NCBI RefSeq assembly: GCF_000424305.1
Contig: NZ_AUJQ01000004.1
Span: 186,001-250,000, forward strand
DNA length: 64,000 bases
From: Pseudobutyrivibrio ruminis AD2017
GTDB taxonomy: Bacteria > Bacillota > Clostridia > Lachnospirales > Lachnospiraceae
Reading direction: 5' to 3'
Position numbers and translations under genes: made by a program. Positions within the stretch are counted from its first letter, which is position 1. Each line of letters opens with the position of its first letter. Under the pieces are notes generated by a model. That model worked only from the letters and a program-made list of their open reading frames with translations, was not told where the DNA came from and ran no database searches. Positions 36,227-45,428 of the stretch are shown piece by piece.

Positions 36227-37585
36227 TTATTTATTTTGATTTAATGTTTCTAGGATTTCGTCGGCGGTTACTACTTTGTCGAATCCTTCGGTGCTTTCCT
36301 TCTTAAACACGATTCTGATGGTCATCAGGATGAGCTTAAGGTCAAGTAGGAAGCTATAGTTTTCTATATACATAAGATCAAGCTTGATCTTATCGTATGC
36401 TGATGTATTGTATTTACCATAGATTTGAGCGTAGCCTGTGAGGCCGCCTTTTACCTTGCTACGGAATTCGAATTCTGGAATAGCTTCTGTGTACTTCTGT
36501 ACATGTTCAATACGTTCTGGACGTGGTCCTACGATGGACATATCACCCTTAATGATATTGAAAAGCTGTGGAAGCTCATCCACACGGGTGGCTCTGATTA
36601 CATGGCCAACCTTTGTGATTCTGTCATCGTCATCTGTGGCTGGACGCTGTTCAGCATCCTCAACCATACTTCTGAACTTAAGGATATCAAATACCTTACC
36701 ATCTCTAGTGACTCTGGCCTGCTTGTAAAATACAGGGCCGTGGTCTTCAAGCTTGATTGCAATTGCAATAATAAGCATAAGTGGTGAAAGAACCACCGAA
36801 GCTATAGAGCAAAGCACTACATCAAAGAATCTCTTGATTATTCTCTGTTCAGGTGTAAGGCCTGTTGTGTTTATCATTACAAGTGGTGTATCAAACTGAT
36901 GGATACCCTCGCCACCTGAAATAATTACATCGGAAATCTTTGGTGTGATATATGTTTCGATTTCGTGCATGTAGCAGTACTTCAACAAATCGTTACGCTG
37001 CTCGGCACTAACATCGGAAATAACTAATCCATCGTAATCAGCCAGCATCTTCACAATGTTATCGATGCCTTCGTCGATACTAACAATTCGTCTGATATTG
37101 TAGCTATCAGCTCTTGTATCCATTTTGAGCTTAAGACTAACAGATTCTTTGTTTCCGTAAACCATCAAAAGCTTGCTGGCCTTTGAATGGCTTTGATATA
37201 TTGCAAAGAAAATATATACGCTGATTCCAGAAATAATGAAATCTCCTAATGTAAGCCAAAGCATTGGCGCCATAGGAATCATTAAGTTAGCCATAAGGCA
37301 CAGCTGGAAATATGTTACCGCATTTACGATAAATATTGCTATCCACTGAGAAAACAGAACATCTGCAATCTTCAGGATTCCGTATTTGAATCCTTCACAT
37401 AGATGTATGATAACAAGCATCAGCACGAAATATATTCCCATCAGTACGTATTTACCACGGCCTAAGAATGGGTAAAAATATTCACGGTCGAAAATCTGAT
37501 ACTTCCACACGAAATAATATGCAATTGCCATGATAGCAAGCTCGATAACACTTTCTATCTTTCTAACTGTGTTTTTATTTTTCAC
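36227..37585 (-). CDS. Initiating polyprenyl phosphoglycosyl transferase (WbaP/WcaJ type)
   Basis: 452 aa. Five N-terminal membrane spans are followed by a CoA-binding-like middle region (LLMVYGNKESVSLKL) and a C-terminal catalytic domain from about 255. The catalytic domain has KRFFDVVLCSIASVVLSPL, VFYKQARVTRDGKVFDILKF, RSMVEDAE, RVDELPQLFNIIKGDMSIVG and GPRPE. This family transfers a sugar-1-phosphate to undecaprenyl phosphate to start repeat-unit assembly. The start is GTG 37585 in a GTGA overlap, with GGAG upstream. A paralogue lies at 59.5-60.9 kb. The sugar may be glucose, galactose or an N-acetyl sugar. Confidence 0.92.
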   Translation of the reverse strand: MKNKNTVRKIESVIELAIMAIAYYFVWKYQIFDREYFYPFLGRGKYVLMGIYFVLMLVIIHLCEGFKYGILKIADVLFSQWIAIFIVNAVTYFQLCLMANLMIPMAPMLWLTLGDFIISGISVYIFFAIYQSHSKASKLLMVYGNKESVSLKLKMDTRADSYNIRRIVSIDEGIDNIVKMLADYDGLVISDVSAEQRNDLLKYCYMHEIETYITPKISDVIISGGEGIHQFDTPLVMINTTGLTPEQRIIKRFFDVVLCSIASVVLSPLMLIIAIAIKLEDHGPVFYKQARVTRDGKVFDILKFRSMVEDAEQRPATDDDDRITKVGHVIRATRVDELPQLFNIIKGDMSIVGPRPERIEHVQKYTEAIPEFEFRSKVKGGLTGYAQIYGKYNTSAYDKIKLDLMYIENYSFLLDLKLILMTIRIVFKKESTEGFDKVVTADEILETLNQNK

Positions 37586-38550
37586 GCGATTATCTCCAAT
37601 ACTTTGTTTGCAATATAATCCATATCAGTAGTGTCATAAATCTGTGTCACTGGAAGTGGCACCAAAAATCTTGATAACTTCTTTTCGAAATCGTTAGTAT
37701 CAGGTGATTCTACAATCCATCTCCACCAACGAGGTACGAATATGTTGTTATCAACTAATGCCTCGCGGACACCTTCCTTTTCAACTAAAAGAGGGTAAAC
37801 CATTGGGGCACCATTTTCTAAATTAATGTTTAGCTTGTTATAAGCTGCAAGCTTACTGTGTAATCTTTCGAAATTAGATAGTCTTTGTTTTTCTACGGAT
37901 TCCACATTAACAGTGGACATAAGCGCCTTTGTAAGAGGTGACATGTAAGCCATTCCCTCTTCGTTAATATGCTCTTCGTTGTCCTTGGACATTCCGTAAG
38001 CTGCATTTGGGCCGTCTTCTATAGCCTTAAGTAAAAATGTGGCATTGTCTGCACTGCTTCCCTGTGGGATATCCAGCTTCTTTAATGAATCGCTGACAAG
38101 ATATGCTCCATCAGGAACACCGAAAAACTTACGACAGCTGTATGCACTGTAGGTTCCACGCATTGGCTTTGTGTAAAAACCCTGTGTGTTATCAAATAAA
38201 ACATGTGAATGTTCAGCAATGATATCCTGCTGCATCACATGAGTCATTATTCCAAAGTAATTCGTATATACGAATAAAGCCTTATCGTTAAACCCTTCCT
38301 TTGGTGTAACTGGCATAAAGCTTTCATCAATGTTGTAATAAAGTGGTGTCACCCCTACTTCCTTCAAACCAGCTTCGACTGTCTTGCAGGTATAATAAGG
38401 GATGTAACAGTGTGTAAAACCGCCTTCTAAACAGGCATAGGCGATAGCATTGCGCCCTGAATTAAGGGCAACGCTATCAAAGCCTTTGAATAAATCAATG
38501 TTTAGTTTGTTTAATTCTAATGGGAGGCAGCCTCCGTATTCTTTTTTCAT
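37582..38550 (-). CDS. Divergent DegT-like PLP aminotransferase
   Basis: 322 aa, shorter than the usual 370-390. It keeps LNSGRNAIAYACLEGGFTHC, IPYYTCKTVEAGLKEVGV, VLFDNTQGFYTKP (Asp for the pyridine nitrogen) and YSCRKFFGVPDGAYLV, whose Lys near 191 should hold PLP. The C-terminal small domain is reduced. It overlaps the Gfo/Idh gene by one base (TAATG) and the initiating transferase by four. An oxidoreductase followed by an aminotransferase is the WlbA/WlbC-type logic for making a 3-amino sugar, which is a reasonable but unproven reading. Confidence 0.65.
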   Translation of the reverse strand: MKKEYGGCLPLELNKLNIDLFKGFDSVALNSGRNAIAYACLEGGFTHCYIPYYTCKTVEAGLKEVGVTPLYYNIDESFMPVTPKEGFNDKALFVYTNYFGIMTHVMQQDIIAEHSHVLFDNTQGFYTKPMRGTYSAYSCRKFFGVPDGAYLVSDSLKKLDIPQGSSADNATFLLKAIEDGPNAAYGMSKDNEEHINEEGMAYMSPLTKALMSTVNVESVEKQRLSNFERLHSKLAAYNKLNINLENGAPMVYPLLVEKEGVREALVDNNIFVPRWWRWIVESPDTNDFEKKLSRFLVPLPVTQIYDTTDMDYIANKVLEIIA

Positions 38551-39629
38551 TATTTATCAAATCGTCCTACAAAATCCATTGTGCTGCATTCCTTCATTGG
38601 AAGGTCTACAGGTTCGCCTGTTGCGGCTGACTTATAAATAGCAAGAACCATTTCAAGTGCACGACGTCCTGCCTCACCATTTACGTATGGCTCTCTGTCG
38701 TTTTCGATTGCATCGATAACATCCTTGTAAAGCTTTGTGTGACCAAAACCATATACGTTTGGAGGAAGCTCTGAGCATTCCTTCTTAACTTCTTCTGGCT
38801 CATCGATGTAATCTGAGAAGTTCCACTCCTCAAGAAGGTTAACTGCATCGCCACCAGCTTTTACAGTTCCCTTATCACCAAATATGTAAAGTGTCTCCTC
38901 AAGGTTCTTAGGGAAGACATCTGTTGTTCCTTCGATAATACCATAGCTTCCGTTAGCAAACTGCACTAAGGCAATACCTAAATCCTCTGCCTGAATGTAT
39001 GGATGCTTTAATCTGTCTGTCATACCGATAACACGTACAACATCATCACCCATCATCCAACGAAGCAAATCGATATCGTGGATACACTGATTCATAAGTG
39101 CGCCACCATCCTGCTCCCATGTGCCTCTCCAGCTTGCACGATCATAATATTCGTGGTCTCTAGCCCAGCGGATGTGAGCTGTACCGTAAAGAAGCTTTCC
39201 GAATCTACCCTTCTCTAAAGCTTCACGAATCATCTGGATAGATTTGTTAAATCTGTTCTGGTGACATGCACAAACCTTAACGCCCTTGCGGTGACCAGCT
39301 TCGATAATCTTATCTGCATCCTCGAGTGAAAGAGCGATTGGCTTTTCAATGATTACATTACAGCCTGCCTCGATACAATCAAGAGCGATAGCTGCGTGCT
39401 TACCAGATTCTGTAGCAATGGCTACTAATTCTGGCTTCTGCTCAGCAAGCATCTGCTTATAATCTGTATATTGCTTAACATAATTCTCGTCCAAATCAAA
39501 TTTTCTGATCTTGTCGAGAGTGTTTTTTAGGTCCAAATCACAAAGTGCAACTAAATCAAGTCCTGTCTTCTGTGATGCTACTACATGGTTTGGAGAGATT
39601 CTACCACATCCAATAATTGCATACTTCAT
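38550..39629 (-). CDS. Gfo/Idh/MocA sugar oxidoreductase
   Basis: 359 aa. The N-terminal Rossmann motif is YAIIGCGRISPNHVVAS. VIIEKPIALSLEDADKI gives the EKP motif near residue 94, and DGGALMNQCIHDIDLLRWMM carries the catalytic His and Asp region typical of the WbpB/WlbA group (GG-x4-Q-x2-H-x-ID). Those enzymes oxidise C3 of UDP-N-acetylglucosaminuronic acid or related nucleotide sugars. AGGAGG precedes the ATG. Together with the next gene, an aminotransferase, it may introduce an amino group. The exact substrate is unknown. Confidence 0.85.
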   Translation of the reverse strand: MKYAIIGCGRISPNHVVASQKTGLDLVALCDLDLKNTLDKIRKFDLDENYVKQYTDYKQMLAEQKPELVAIATESGKHAAIALDCIEAGCNVIIEKPIALSLEDADKIIEAGHRKGVKVCACHQNRFNKSIQMIREALEKGRFGKLLYGTAHIRWARDHEYYDRASWRGTWEQDGGALMNQCIHDIDLLRWMMGDDVVRVIGMTDRLKHPYIQAEDLGIALVQFANGSYGIIEGTTDVFPKNLEETLYIFGDKGTVKAGGDAVNLLEEWNFSDYIDEPEEVKKECSELPPNVYGFGHTKLYKDVIDAIENDREPYVNGEAGRRALEMVLAIYKSAATGEPVDLPMKECSTMDFVGRFDK

Positions 39630-39632
39630 TGT

Positions 39633-40898
39633 TTAATCCTCCTGATTTTTGCCTGCTGTTTTGATTAAAACAAAGGCAATAAAATATACTAAGTATGATG
39701 TTATATATTTGTAATACATATCAAGTCCTATATCCATAAAGAATACTGAAACTAAAAGGGATAGAACCAGTATGCATACCTGTCTGTTTTTAGAAATAAA
39801 TGTTTTGATTAGCAGATAAACTGGGAACCAATAATAAAGTACAAATCCTACAATACCGTAAGAGAATAATACTTCCATAAAGTTGTTATGAATCTGCAAA
39901 TGCTTGTACATAGTCACGCCGTTTTCACGGTATTCTTCTAAGTTAGAATATGGCATAGCCTTAAACGCATAGAAGCCATGACCGAAAAGTGGAGCCTCCC
40001 AGAAATGTTCCTTGAAGGCTGCTGCAACAGCCATTCGCTGGCCAGTGCTTGTGTGCAAATCGTAATCTGCATCATTTACACCTGTAAATAATTCCACGAA
40101 TCTGCTTCCAATTATTCTATACAGAAGCGGAACAGTCATAACAAGAATCACCCCTACTACCATAGCGACAGCCAAGATAATGAGGTTTCGCTTTAAAATC
40201 TGTTTGTCCTTTGATGAACCAACAATCATTATAATAAATACGAACACTAATGGAATCATAGATGACTTGGAGCCAGATGCAAATATCTGGAATATTCCAA
40301 GCACAACTGCCCATCCATAGTATTTCAGCTTTTTATTAGCATATATATTATATAGAATTGGAACAAGACATACCAATATAATATTTGCTGTATCCACACA
40401 AGTACCAGCTGGTGTTGCACCAACACGTGATTCTGATATTGTTCCATCCACCCATTCAGACCAAACTGGATCGAAAATCAGGCTTGTGATAAGTGATGTT
40501 ACAATCAAGCATGAACCTGCGGCTGATAAGATACCAAGCAAATCCTTATGATTATAATACAAAATAACCATAATACATAGCGATGGAACTATAGTAAGCA
40601 ATGCGTACTGTCTGCTGTAAAAATCAAGTGGTGTTCCTATGTTGTAATGTCCATAGATGAACACTAACACTGAAAAAGCAACAAGCCAAAGTGAGGCAAG
40701 GTTCAAAGTGGATGCTTTTGCAAGGGCCTTATCCTTAAGCATAAGCACACCAATGAAAAGAATTGCCAAACCAGTGAAGGCTGCATTTGTAAGCATGAAT
40801 CCCTTATTGTAGGTAACACCTAAGTTACATCTTGCAAAAAATATTGCTGCTATGATTATTGTTGATATGATCTTTTTGTTCTTTGTAATTAATTCCAT
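39633..40898 (-). CDS. wzy: Wzy-like O-antigen polymerase/ligase
   Basis: 421 aa, polytopic. It has a long external loop and the family motif LQIHNNFMEVLFSYGIVG near residue 335, with GHGFYAFKAM shortly before it (PF04932-type). It should polymerise or ligate lipid-linked glycans outside the membrane. AGAGAA precedes ATG 40898. It is the second polymerase-like protein of the island; the other, at 6.6 kb, is only distantly similar by eye. Confidence 0.8.
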   Translation of the reverse strand: MELITKNKKIISTIIIAAIFFARCNLGVTYNKGFMLTNAAFTGLAILFIGVLMLKDKALAKASTLNLASLWLVAFSVLVFIYGHYNIGTPLDFYSRQYALLTIVPSLCIMVILYYNHKDLLGILSAAGSCLIVTSLITSLIFDPVWSEWVDGTISESRVGATPAGTCVDTANIILVCLVPILYNIYANKKLKYYGWAVVLGIFQIFASGSKSSMIPLVFVFIIMIVGSSKDKQILKRNLIILAVAMVVGVILVMTVPLLYRIIGSRFVELFTGVNDADYDLHTSTGQRMAVAAAFKEHFWEAPLFGHGFYAFKAMPYSNLEEYRENGVTMYKHLQIHNNFMEVLFSYGIVGFVLYYWFPVYLLIKTFISKNRQVCILVLSLLVSVFFMDIGLDMYYKYITSYLVYFIAFVLIKTAGKNQED

Positions 40899-40918
40899 AA
40901 TTATTCTCTATTCTTAGC

Positions 40919-42472
40919 TTATAGACCAAATGCATTTGGGGCTGTATTGTACCAGACTACTCTTATATTCAATTGCTGAAGATAAGCACCCAATGCTCCT
41001 GCTGTATAATTAGCACTTGTCATGATTTTATCTGGTGTATCAAATATTGCTATTTGAGGACTTACAGTTTCGTAAAATCCTGTATCCTCTGGCATACTGT
41101 TGTTGCCGTGATGACCACACTGAAGTATGTCAGCCTTTAAGCTTTCTCCATAAGTCTTTACCAGATAATCGGCCATGTATTTACTATGACAATCAGCACA
41201 TATTAGTGCGCTTCGACCTGCTGTTTCCATTTTGAAAACAAGTGAATCGTTGTTTGGAATATCCTCACCACAATCCACTACAACCTGATCGTAGCTGTTA
41301 AAGAATGTGATTTTTAAATCATCAAATGCGAGCACATCATTTCTGGCTACATAATTGATGTTATCAGCGTCCTTTGTGATTTCCATGAATGTATCAAAGG
41401 AATCTACATCATCCCACTCCTGTGCCACCTGATAGAACTTATCAGCATCAAGCGGAGTAACGTAAATCTCTTTTATTTCAATCCCCTGTGGGTCAGCATA
41501 TATTGCGTTAAATGAATCTATATGGTCCTGATGATAATGGGTAAGAATCCATGCATCTACAACTCCACCATGAGCGTTAATAGCATCTCTTACTGTCTGT
41601 TCATTGGCAGCATCACCGCCATCTATAACGATAAAAGTGCCATCAGAAACATTTTCCACTGTATAGCAGATGCCCTGGTCTCCAGAAGCCATTGCATATT
41701 CTGTCATAATCCATGTAGGCTCATAAGGCTCAAGTACAGCATAATGTGCAGTGCGTCCATATAGCTTAAAGCCGTAGTTAAGATATGTGTTTAATACATT
41801 ATCAACTGCGGATACAACCACATAGCTTACGTTATTTTCCTTAGCGTATCTGACTATCTCAGATGGATCAGGCTTTTCGTTGGTAAGCTCATATGCTTCA
41901 TCAGGTAGTGATCTTGAGTATGGCATTGAAAATCGGCTATCCATCTGTCTTAGATAAACTGCGATATCTTGTGGCGCCATGATTCTGATAACATCGCTAT
42001 CATCATCCGCAAACAAGTCACATATAGTAATTACATCCTGTGGTACCTTATTACGATTTTCTGCTTTAGTGAACCAATCTTCAGTGTAGATGCATTTGCC
42101 AAGCACTGCTATCAATGCGCAAACGCCAATTACACCTGCTAGCTTTTTAACACCTGTAAACCTTTTCAATACAAGTGTAAACATATAGGCTATAACAGCC
42201 ATTATAGGAATCAGGCTATAAAACCTGAGATAATACTGGTCGAAGGTTGTAGGCTCTAAAAACTTCCTACATACGAACAAAGTAATAGGATTATATATGA
42301 AAACTAATACCACCACGGAAAACCATAGGAAGGTATATCGTTTTATTTTTTCTTTTTCCAAAAATAGTATGGCAATAAGTGCTACTGTAAACAGGAAAGC
42401 AAAACCGAAGCTTCCCCAGTATGCCTTTGTCATACTAAAGAAATAGTTTAGTGAAACCATTGAAGCCACCAT
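40919..42472 (-). CDS. Membrane segment fused to metallo-beta-lactamase domain, likely 3' half of a split gene
   Basis: 517 aa. The first about 130 residues are membrane spans with YYLRFYSLIPIMAVIAYMF, which look like the C-terminal part of a DUF6077/GT-C-like protein. A soluble region of about 120 residues follows (YAKENNVSYVVVSAVDNVLN). The rest is a ComEC-like metallo-beta-lactamase domain with LTHYHQDHIDSFNA, CADCHSKYM and LQCGHHGNNSMPEDT, in which the metal-binding histidines are present. ATG 42472 has no strong ribosome site and overlaps the previous gene by 25 bases in another frame. This domain fusion is unusual. See the finding on the split. Confidence 0.65.
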   Translation of the reverse strand: MVASMVSLNYFFSMTKAYWGSFGFAFLFTVALIAILFLEKEKIKRYTFLWFSVVVLVFIYNPITLFVCRKFLEPTTFDQYYLRFYSLIPIMAVIAYMFTLVLKRFTGVKKLAGVIGVCALIAVLGKCIYTEDWFTKAENRNKVPQDVITICDLFADDDSDVIRIMAPQDIAVYLRQMDSRFSMPYSRSLPDEAYELTNEKPDPSEIVRYAKENNVSYVVVSAVDNVLNTYLNYGFKLYGRTAHYAVLEPYEPTWIMTEYAMASGDQGICYTVENVSDGTFIVIDGGDAANEQTVRDAINAHGGVVDAWILTHYHQDHIDSFNAIYADPQGIEIKEIYVTPLDADKFYQVAQEWDDVDSFDTFMEITKDADNINYVARNDVLAFDDLKITFFNSYDQVVVDCGEDIPNNDSLVFKMETAGRSALICADCHSKYMADYLVKTYGESLKADILQCGHHGNNSMPEDTGFYETVSPQIAIFDTPDKIMTSANYTAGALGAYLQQLNIRVVWYNTAPNAFGL

Positions 42473-43620
42473 TCATTTCTTCTTCTGTTTTTAAAGTATT
42501 TGAAATCGTAGCTCTGCATATCCTGCTGCAACATCCAAATAAACACATAGAATATACTTACATATACTGGTCCGATAAGGCTAGCAAGTAAATAACGGAT
42601 TCCGTAGATTCTTCTGTGATATACACACATCATTGCCCATATCAACACTGTAAGTATTGGGATAAATAATACTGCTAAAGATGTAAGTGAGCTAACGCCT
42701 ATTGATACTGCTGCAATAGGAAGCATGTATGCAGTCTTAATATCCTTTCTATATAGCCTTGTCAAATAAAGCATAAAGAATGGAACTGCGATTACGGAAA
42801 GTACTGCCTTCCCCTGCCAGATAGCACCTAGCAATCTGAATGTAGATGAATAATGTGAGTACAATCCAAAAATATATCCGACAGAAAGAACTATAAGAAA
42901 AATCAATCTGTCCTCAAGCTTATTAAACAGAAAGCTTGCCATATAATAAAAATTAAAATAGGCAATCAATAATAATAGCACTGGCAAAATAGTATGATAC
43001 ACAGTTGTTACTTCAAATCCTGATGTTGAAGACAGCATTGCCACATAGGTTCCCCAAGAAGCAACTGCTCTTTTCTCCTGAACATTAGGAATTGTGCCGT
43101 CAATATAATTAACGCAGGAAAGTGTATCTGTTTCTATTGTATCCTTGCTGGTAACTACGTAATCATAATCATCATAAGACCATTCATTGATTTCGTAACC
43201 AAATGCCATGTATAACTGCAAGGCAAGCAAGCCTGCAAAAAGTATCGCATATACGATAGTAAACTTATCCTCTTTGGTCTGTTCCTTGACTGATGCTATT
43301 TTAAAGCGCATCTTGTTAAAAGGTCTTTTGAGCTTATTTCTATCGACCCATATCCAGCCAAGCACAAGGATAACCATTACTACAGCATAGGCCTTTAGTA
43401 GCATTGTATAAGCACCATGCAGTGGATCATTTAATGTACACCAATTTTGAATCCACTCAATTATGGTGTATAAAATGTAAAAGATTGCCAGATTACCGAA
43501 GAAACCTACCAGATAATCGGCAATCCAATTAGTCCTTGCCCTATATGTAATTAGTCTGCCCACGGCTATTGGCAACAATGTAAAGTGCAATAGGAAGGCC
43601 AATGCTCTAATTAATATCAT
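42448..43620 (-). CDS. DUF6077-type membrane protein, likely 5' half of a split gene
   Basis: 390 aa, about nine membrane spans. A first external loop has NEWSYDDYDYVVTSKDTI near residue 145, the acidic site expected in GT-C-like proteins, followed by RAVASWGTYVAMLSS. It stops in NRRRNEWWLQWFH, where hydrophobic spans would be expected to continue, and the next frame starts in the middle of membrane spans. The ATG overlaps the upstream CMP-synthetase stop as TAATG. It may still be made as a truncated protein. Confidence 0.65.
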   Translation of the reverse strand: MILIRALAFLLHFTLLPIAVGRLITYRARTNWIADYLVGFFGNLAIFYILYTIIEWIQNWCTLNDPLHGAYTMLLKAYAVVMVILVLGWIWVDRNKLKRPFNKMRFKIASVKEQTKEDKFTIVYAILFAGLLALQLYMAFGYEINEWSYDDYDYVVTSKDTIETDTLSCVNYIDGTIPNVQEKRAVASWGTYVAMLSSTSGFEVTTVYHTILPVLLLLIAYFNFYYMASFLFNKLEDRLIFLIVLSVGYIFGLYSHYSSTFRLLGAIWQGKAVLSVIAVPFFMLYLTRLYRKDIKTAYMLPIAAVSIGVSSLTSLAVLFIPILTVLIWAMMCVYHRRIYGIRYLLASLIGPVYVSIFYVFIWMLQQDMQSYDFKYFKNRRRNEWWLQWFH

Positions 43621-44321
43621 TAGTTAATTCCTAATTTCTTTTTCATCATAAATTCTGCGATTTCGAAATCGATTGGATAATCAATATCGATTGAGTCTGC
43701 TCTGCTCATAATGTAAGCATAAGTGTTATCGCAGTAGTAAGTGCGCTGCTCCTTAAGAAGCTTGTAATCCAAAATATAGATTGCACCGTTTGGGATATAG
43801 TATGTAGCGTTTGTCTGGCGGTTAGCTACGTTAGAGCCCTTAGCGCCAAAGCCTGCATTTTTGATACGGCCCTGTTCGTCCATGGTGTGATACCAACCTA
43901 CTGGACATTCTGCCTCTGTAAACGAGATAAGTGTTGTGGCACCGTCATGCTCAAACTGCTCGATAGCTTCGTTGATGTTATTCTCATCACGAAGTGGAGC
44001 TGTTGGAAGAAGTACCATGAACTTCTCAACAGGCTTGCCTGTTTCGTTTGCTACAAATTCTGCTGCGTGAAGATATACATCTACAGCTGATGCTGTATCG
44101 CTGGCAAGCTCAGCTGGACGCATGAATGGAACCTCTGCGCCAGCTTCACGTGCAACACGTGCTATGTCTTCGTCATCTGTTGTAACGATGACTCTGTCTA
44201 TTTTATCTGCTTTTAAGGCAGCCTGGATTGTGTGAGCAATCAGAGGCTTGCCGCAGATTTCTTTTATGTTTTTGCCTGGGACGCCTTTTGAGCCGCCTCT
44301 GGCTGGTATAAATGCTATCAT
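43620..44321 (-). CDS. neuA: CMP-nonulosonate synthetase (NeuA/LegF/PseF family)
   Basis: 233 aa. The N-terminus is IAFIPARGGSKGVPGKNIKE, the full NeuA nucleotide loop. LLPTAPLRDENNINEAI and a C-terminal DSIDIDYPIDFEIAEFMM metal-binding motif follow. It activates the nonulosonic acid made by the NeuB-like enzyme encoded just upstream. ATG 44321 is preferred over 44333, which lies inside the double-hairpin repeat. The repeat's GAGGTGG is the ribosome site. Given LegB, LegC and the PtmE-like enzyme nearby, legionaminic-type sugar is the likely substrate, but sialic or pseudaminic acid cannot be excluded by sequence reading. Confidence 0.9.
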   Translation of the reverse strand: MIAFIPARGGSKGVPGKNIKEICGKPLIAHTIQAALKADKIDRVIVTTDDEDIARVAREAGAEVPFMRPAELASDTASAVDVYLHAAEFVANETGKPVEKFMVLLPTAPLRDENNINEAIEQFEHDGATTLISFTEAECPVGWYHTMDEQGRIKNAGFGAKGSNVANRQTNATYYIPNGAIYILDYKLLKEQRTYYCDNTYAYIMSRADSIDIDYPIDFEIAEFMMKKKLGIN

Positions 44322-44327
44322 TTTCCA

Positions 44328-44372
44328 CCTCATCAGTCAGCTACGCTGACAGCTTCCCCTCAAGGGGAAGCC
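44328..44372 (-). repeat. Double-hairpin intergenic repeat, copy 5
   Basis: Stem 1 is GTCAGC-TAC-GCTGAC and stem 2 is the shortened GCTTCCCC-TCAA-GGGGAAGC, one pair lost on both sides. It lies between neuB and neuA and carries the neuA ribosome site. Confidence 0.85.
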
Positions 44373-44378
44373 TTTTAT

Positions 44379-45428
44379 TTATAAATCTGTCCACTGAAGA
44401 ATATCATCATACTTTACATCATGATTTAATGTGCGGCCAAGAACCATTTCGTAGTACTTTGGTGAGATTCCTATGCCTGGGCGCTTGTAGTCAAGATCAT
44501 CCATTGTAAGTACGTGGCCTGCTGGCATGTCGTGCTTAGCAACGATAGAACGCTTGAATTCCTCGCGGCGCTTCTCGTCCTCAACTACTACCTTGCGATA
44601 GCTTCCGAGCATGTTGTAACCACTTCTTGCAGCGTCACAGATAGCCTTAAGCTCTGCTGGGTCTGCACTAACCTTGTGATCCCAGCCTTCCATGTTCTTA
44701 TCCATTGTGAAATGCTTTTCAATGATGCAAGCATTCTTTGCAATACTCATGATTGGTGCAACAGTGCCGATTGTATGATCAGAATATCCAACTGGGTAAT
44801 CAAATACCATGTTGTACATATCCATGTTGTTAAGGTTAACGATTTCATCTGTTGGTGGGTACATAGATACGCAGTGAAGGATTGCGATTTCGTGGCATCC
44901 ACCTTCCTCAAGTGCCTGGATAGCTGCGCATACATCATCCATGCCTGTAAGACCTGTAGAGATAACAACAGGAACACCCTTGCTACCTACGTGCTTTAAG
45001 AATGGAATGTTCTCAACATCAAGAGATGCAATCTTAAGGAATGGTACATGAAGCTCATCAACAAGCATATCTGCTCCTGCCATAGAAAATGGTGTAGAAC
45101 AGAAGTCGATGTCTAACTCATCGCAGTACTTCTTAAGCTCGATGTGCTGTTCCTTAGATACAGCATATTTTTCCATAATAGACTTAAGAGTGTAATCTGT
45201 ACGGTTACGATAATCATCTCCAAGGAAATAGTTATCTTCGTACTTCTTCTTAGAGAAGAGGTCATCTACTGTCCAAGACTGAAGCTTAACAGCGTCAGCA
45301 CCGCACTCCTTTGCTGTCTTTATAAGTGTTTTAGCTAAATCCATATCACCATTGTGGTTAGCACCAAGCTCTGCTATGATGTATGGTCTTTGATTTCCAG
45401 CAACTAAATCTGCATAATTAAATCTCAT
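44379..45428 (-). CDS. neuB: Nonulosonic acid synthase (NeuB/LegI family)
   Basis: 349 aa. The TIM-barrel NeuB domain has PYIIAELGANHNGDMDLAKT, ADAVKLQSWTVDDLF, FCSTPFSMAGADML, VISTGLTGMDDV, LHCVSMYPPTDEIVNL, GYSDHTIG and IIEKHFTMDKNMEGWDH. A C-terminal SAF/antifreeze-like domain (SIVAKHDMPAGHVLTMDDL) follows. The enzyme condenses PEP with an amino-hexose to give a nine-carbon 2-keto acid. ATG 45428 follows GGAGGA, while the frame's earlier start at 45509 would add 27 unrelated residues. It overlaps the upstream GT2 by 11 bases. Substrate type (Leg, Pse or Neu) is inferred as Leg from the flanking genes. Confidence 0.92.
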   Translation of the reverse strand: MRFNYADLVAGNQRPYIIAELGANHNGDMDLAKTLIKTAKECGADAVKLQSWTVDDLFSKKKYEDNYFLGDDYRNRTDYTLKSIMEKYAVSKEQHIELKKYCDELDIDFCSTPFSMAGADMLVDELHVPFLKIASLDVENIPFLKHVGSKGVPVVISTGLTGMDDVCAAIQALEEGGCHEIAILHCVSMYPPTDEIVNLNNMDMYNMVFDYPVGYSDHTIGTVAPIMSIAKNACIIEKHFTMDKNMEGWDHKVSADPAELKAICDAARSGYNMLGSYRKVVVEDEKRREEFKRSIVAKHDMPAGHVLTMDDLDYKRPGIGISPKYYEMVLGRTLNHDVKYDDILQWTDL

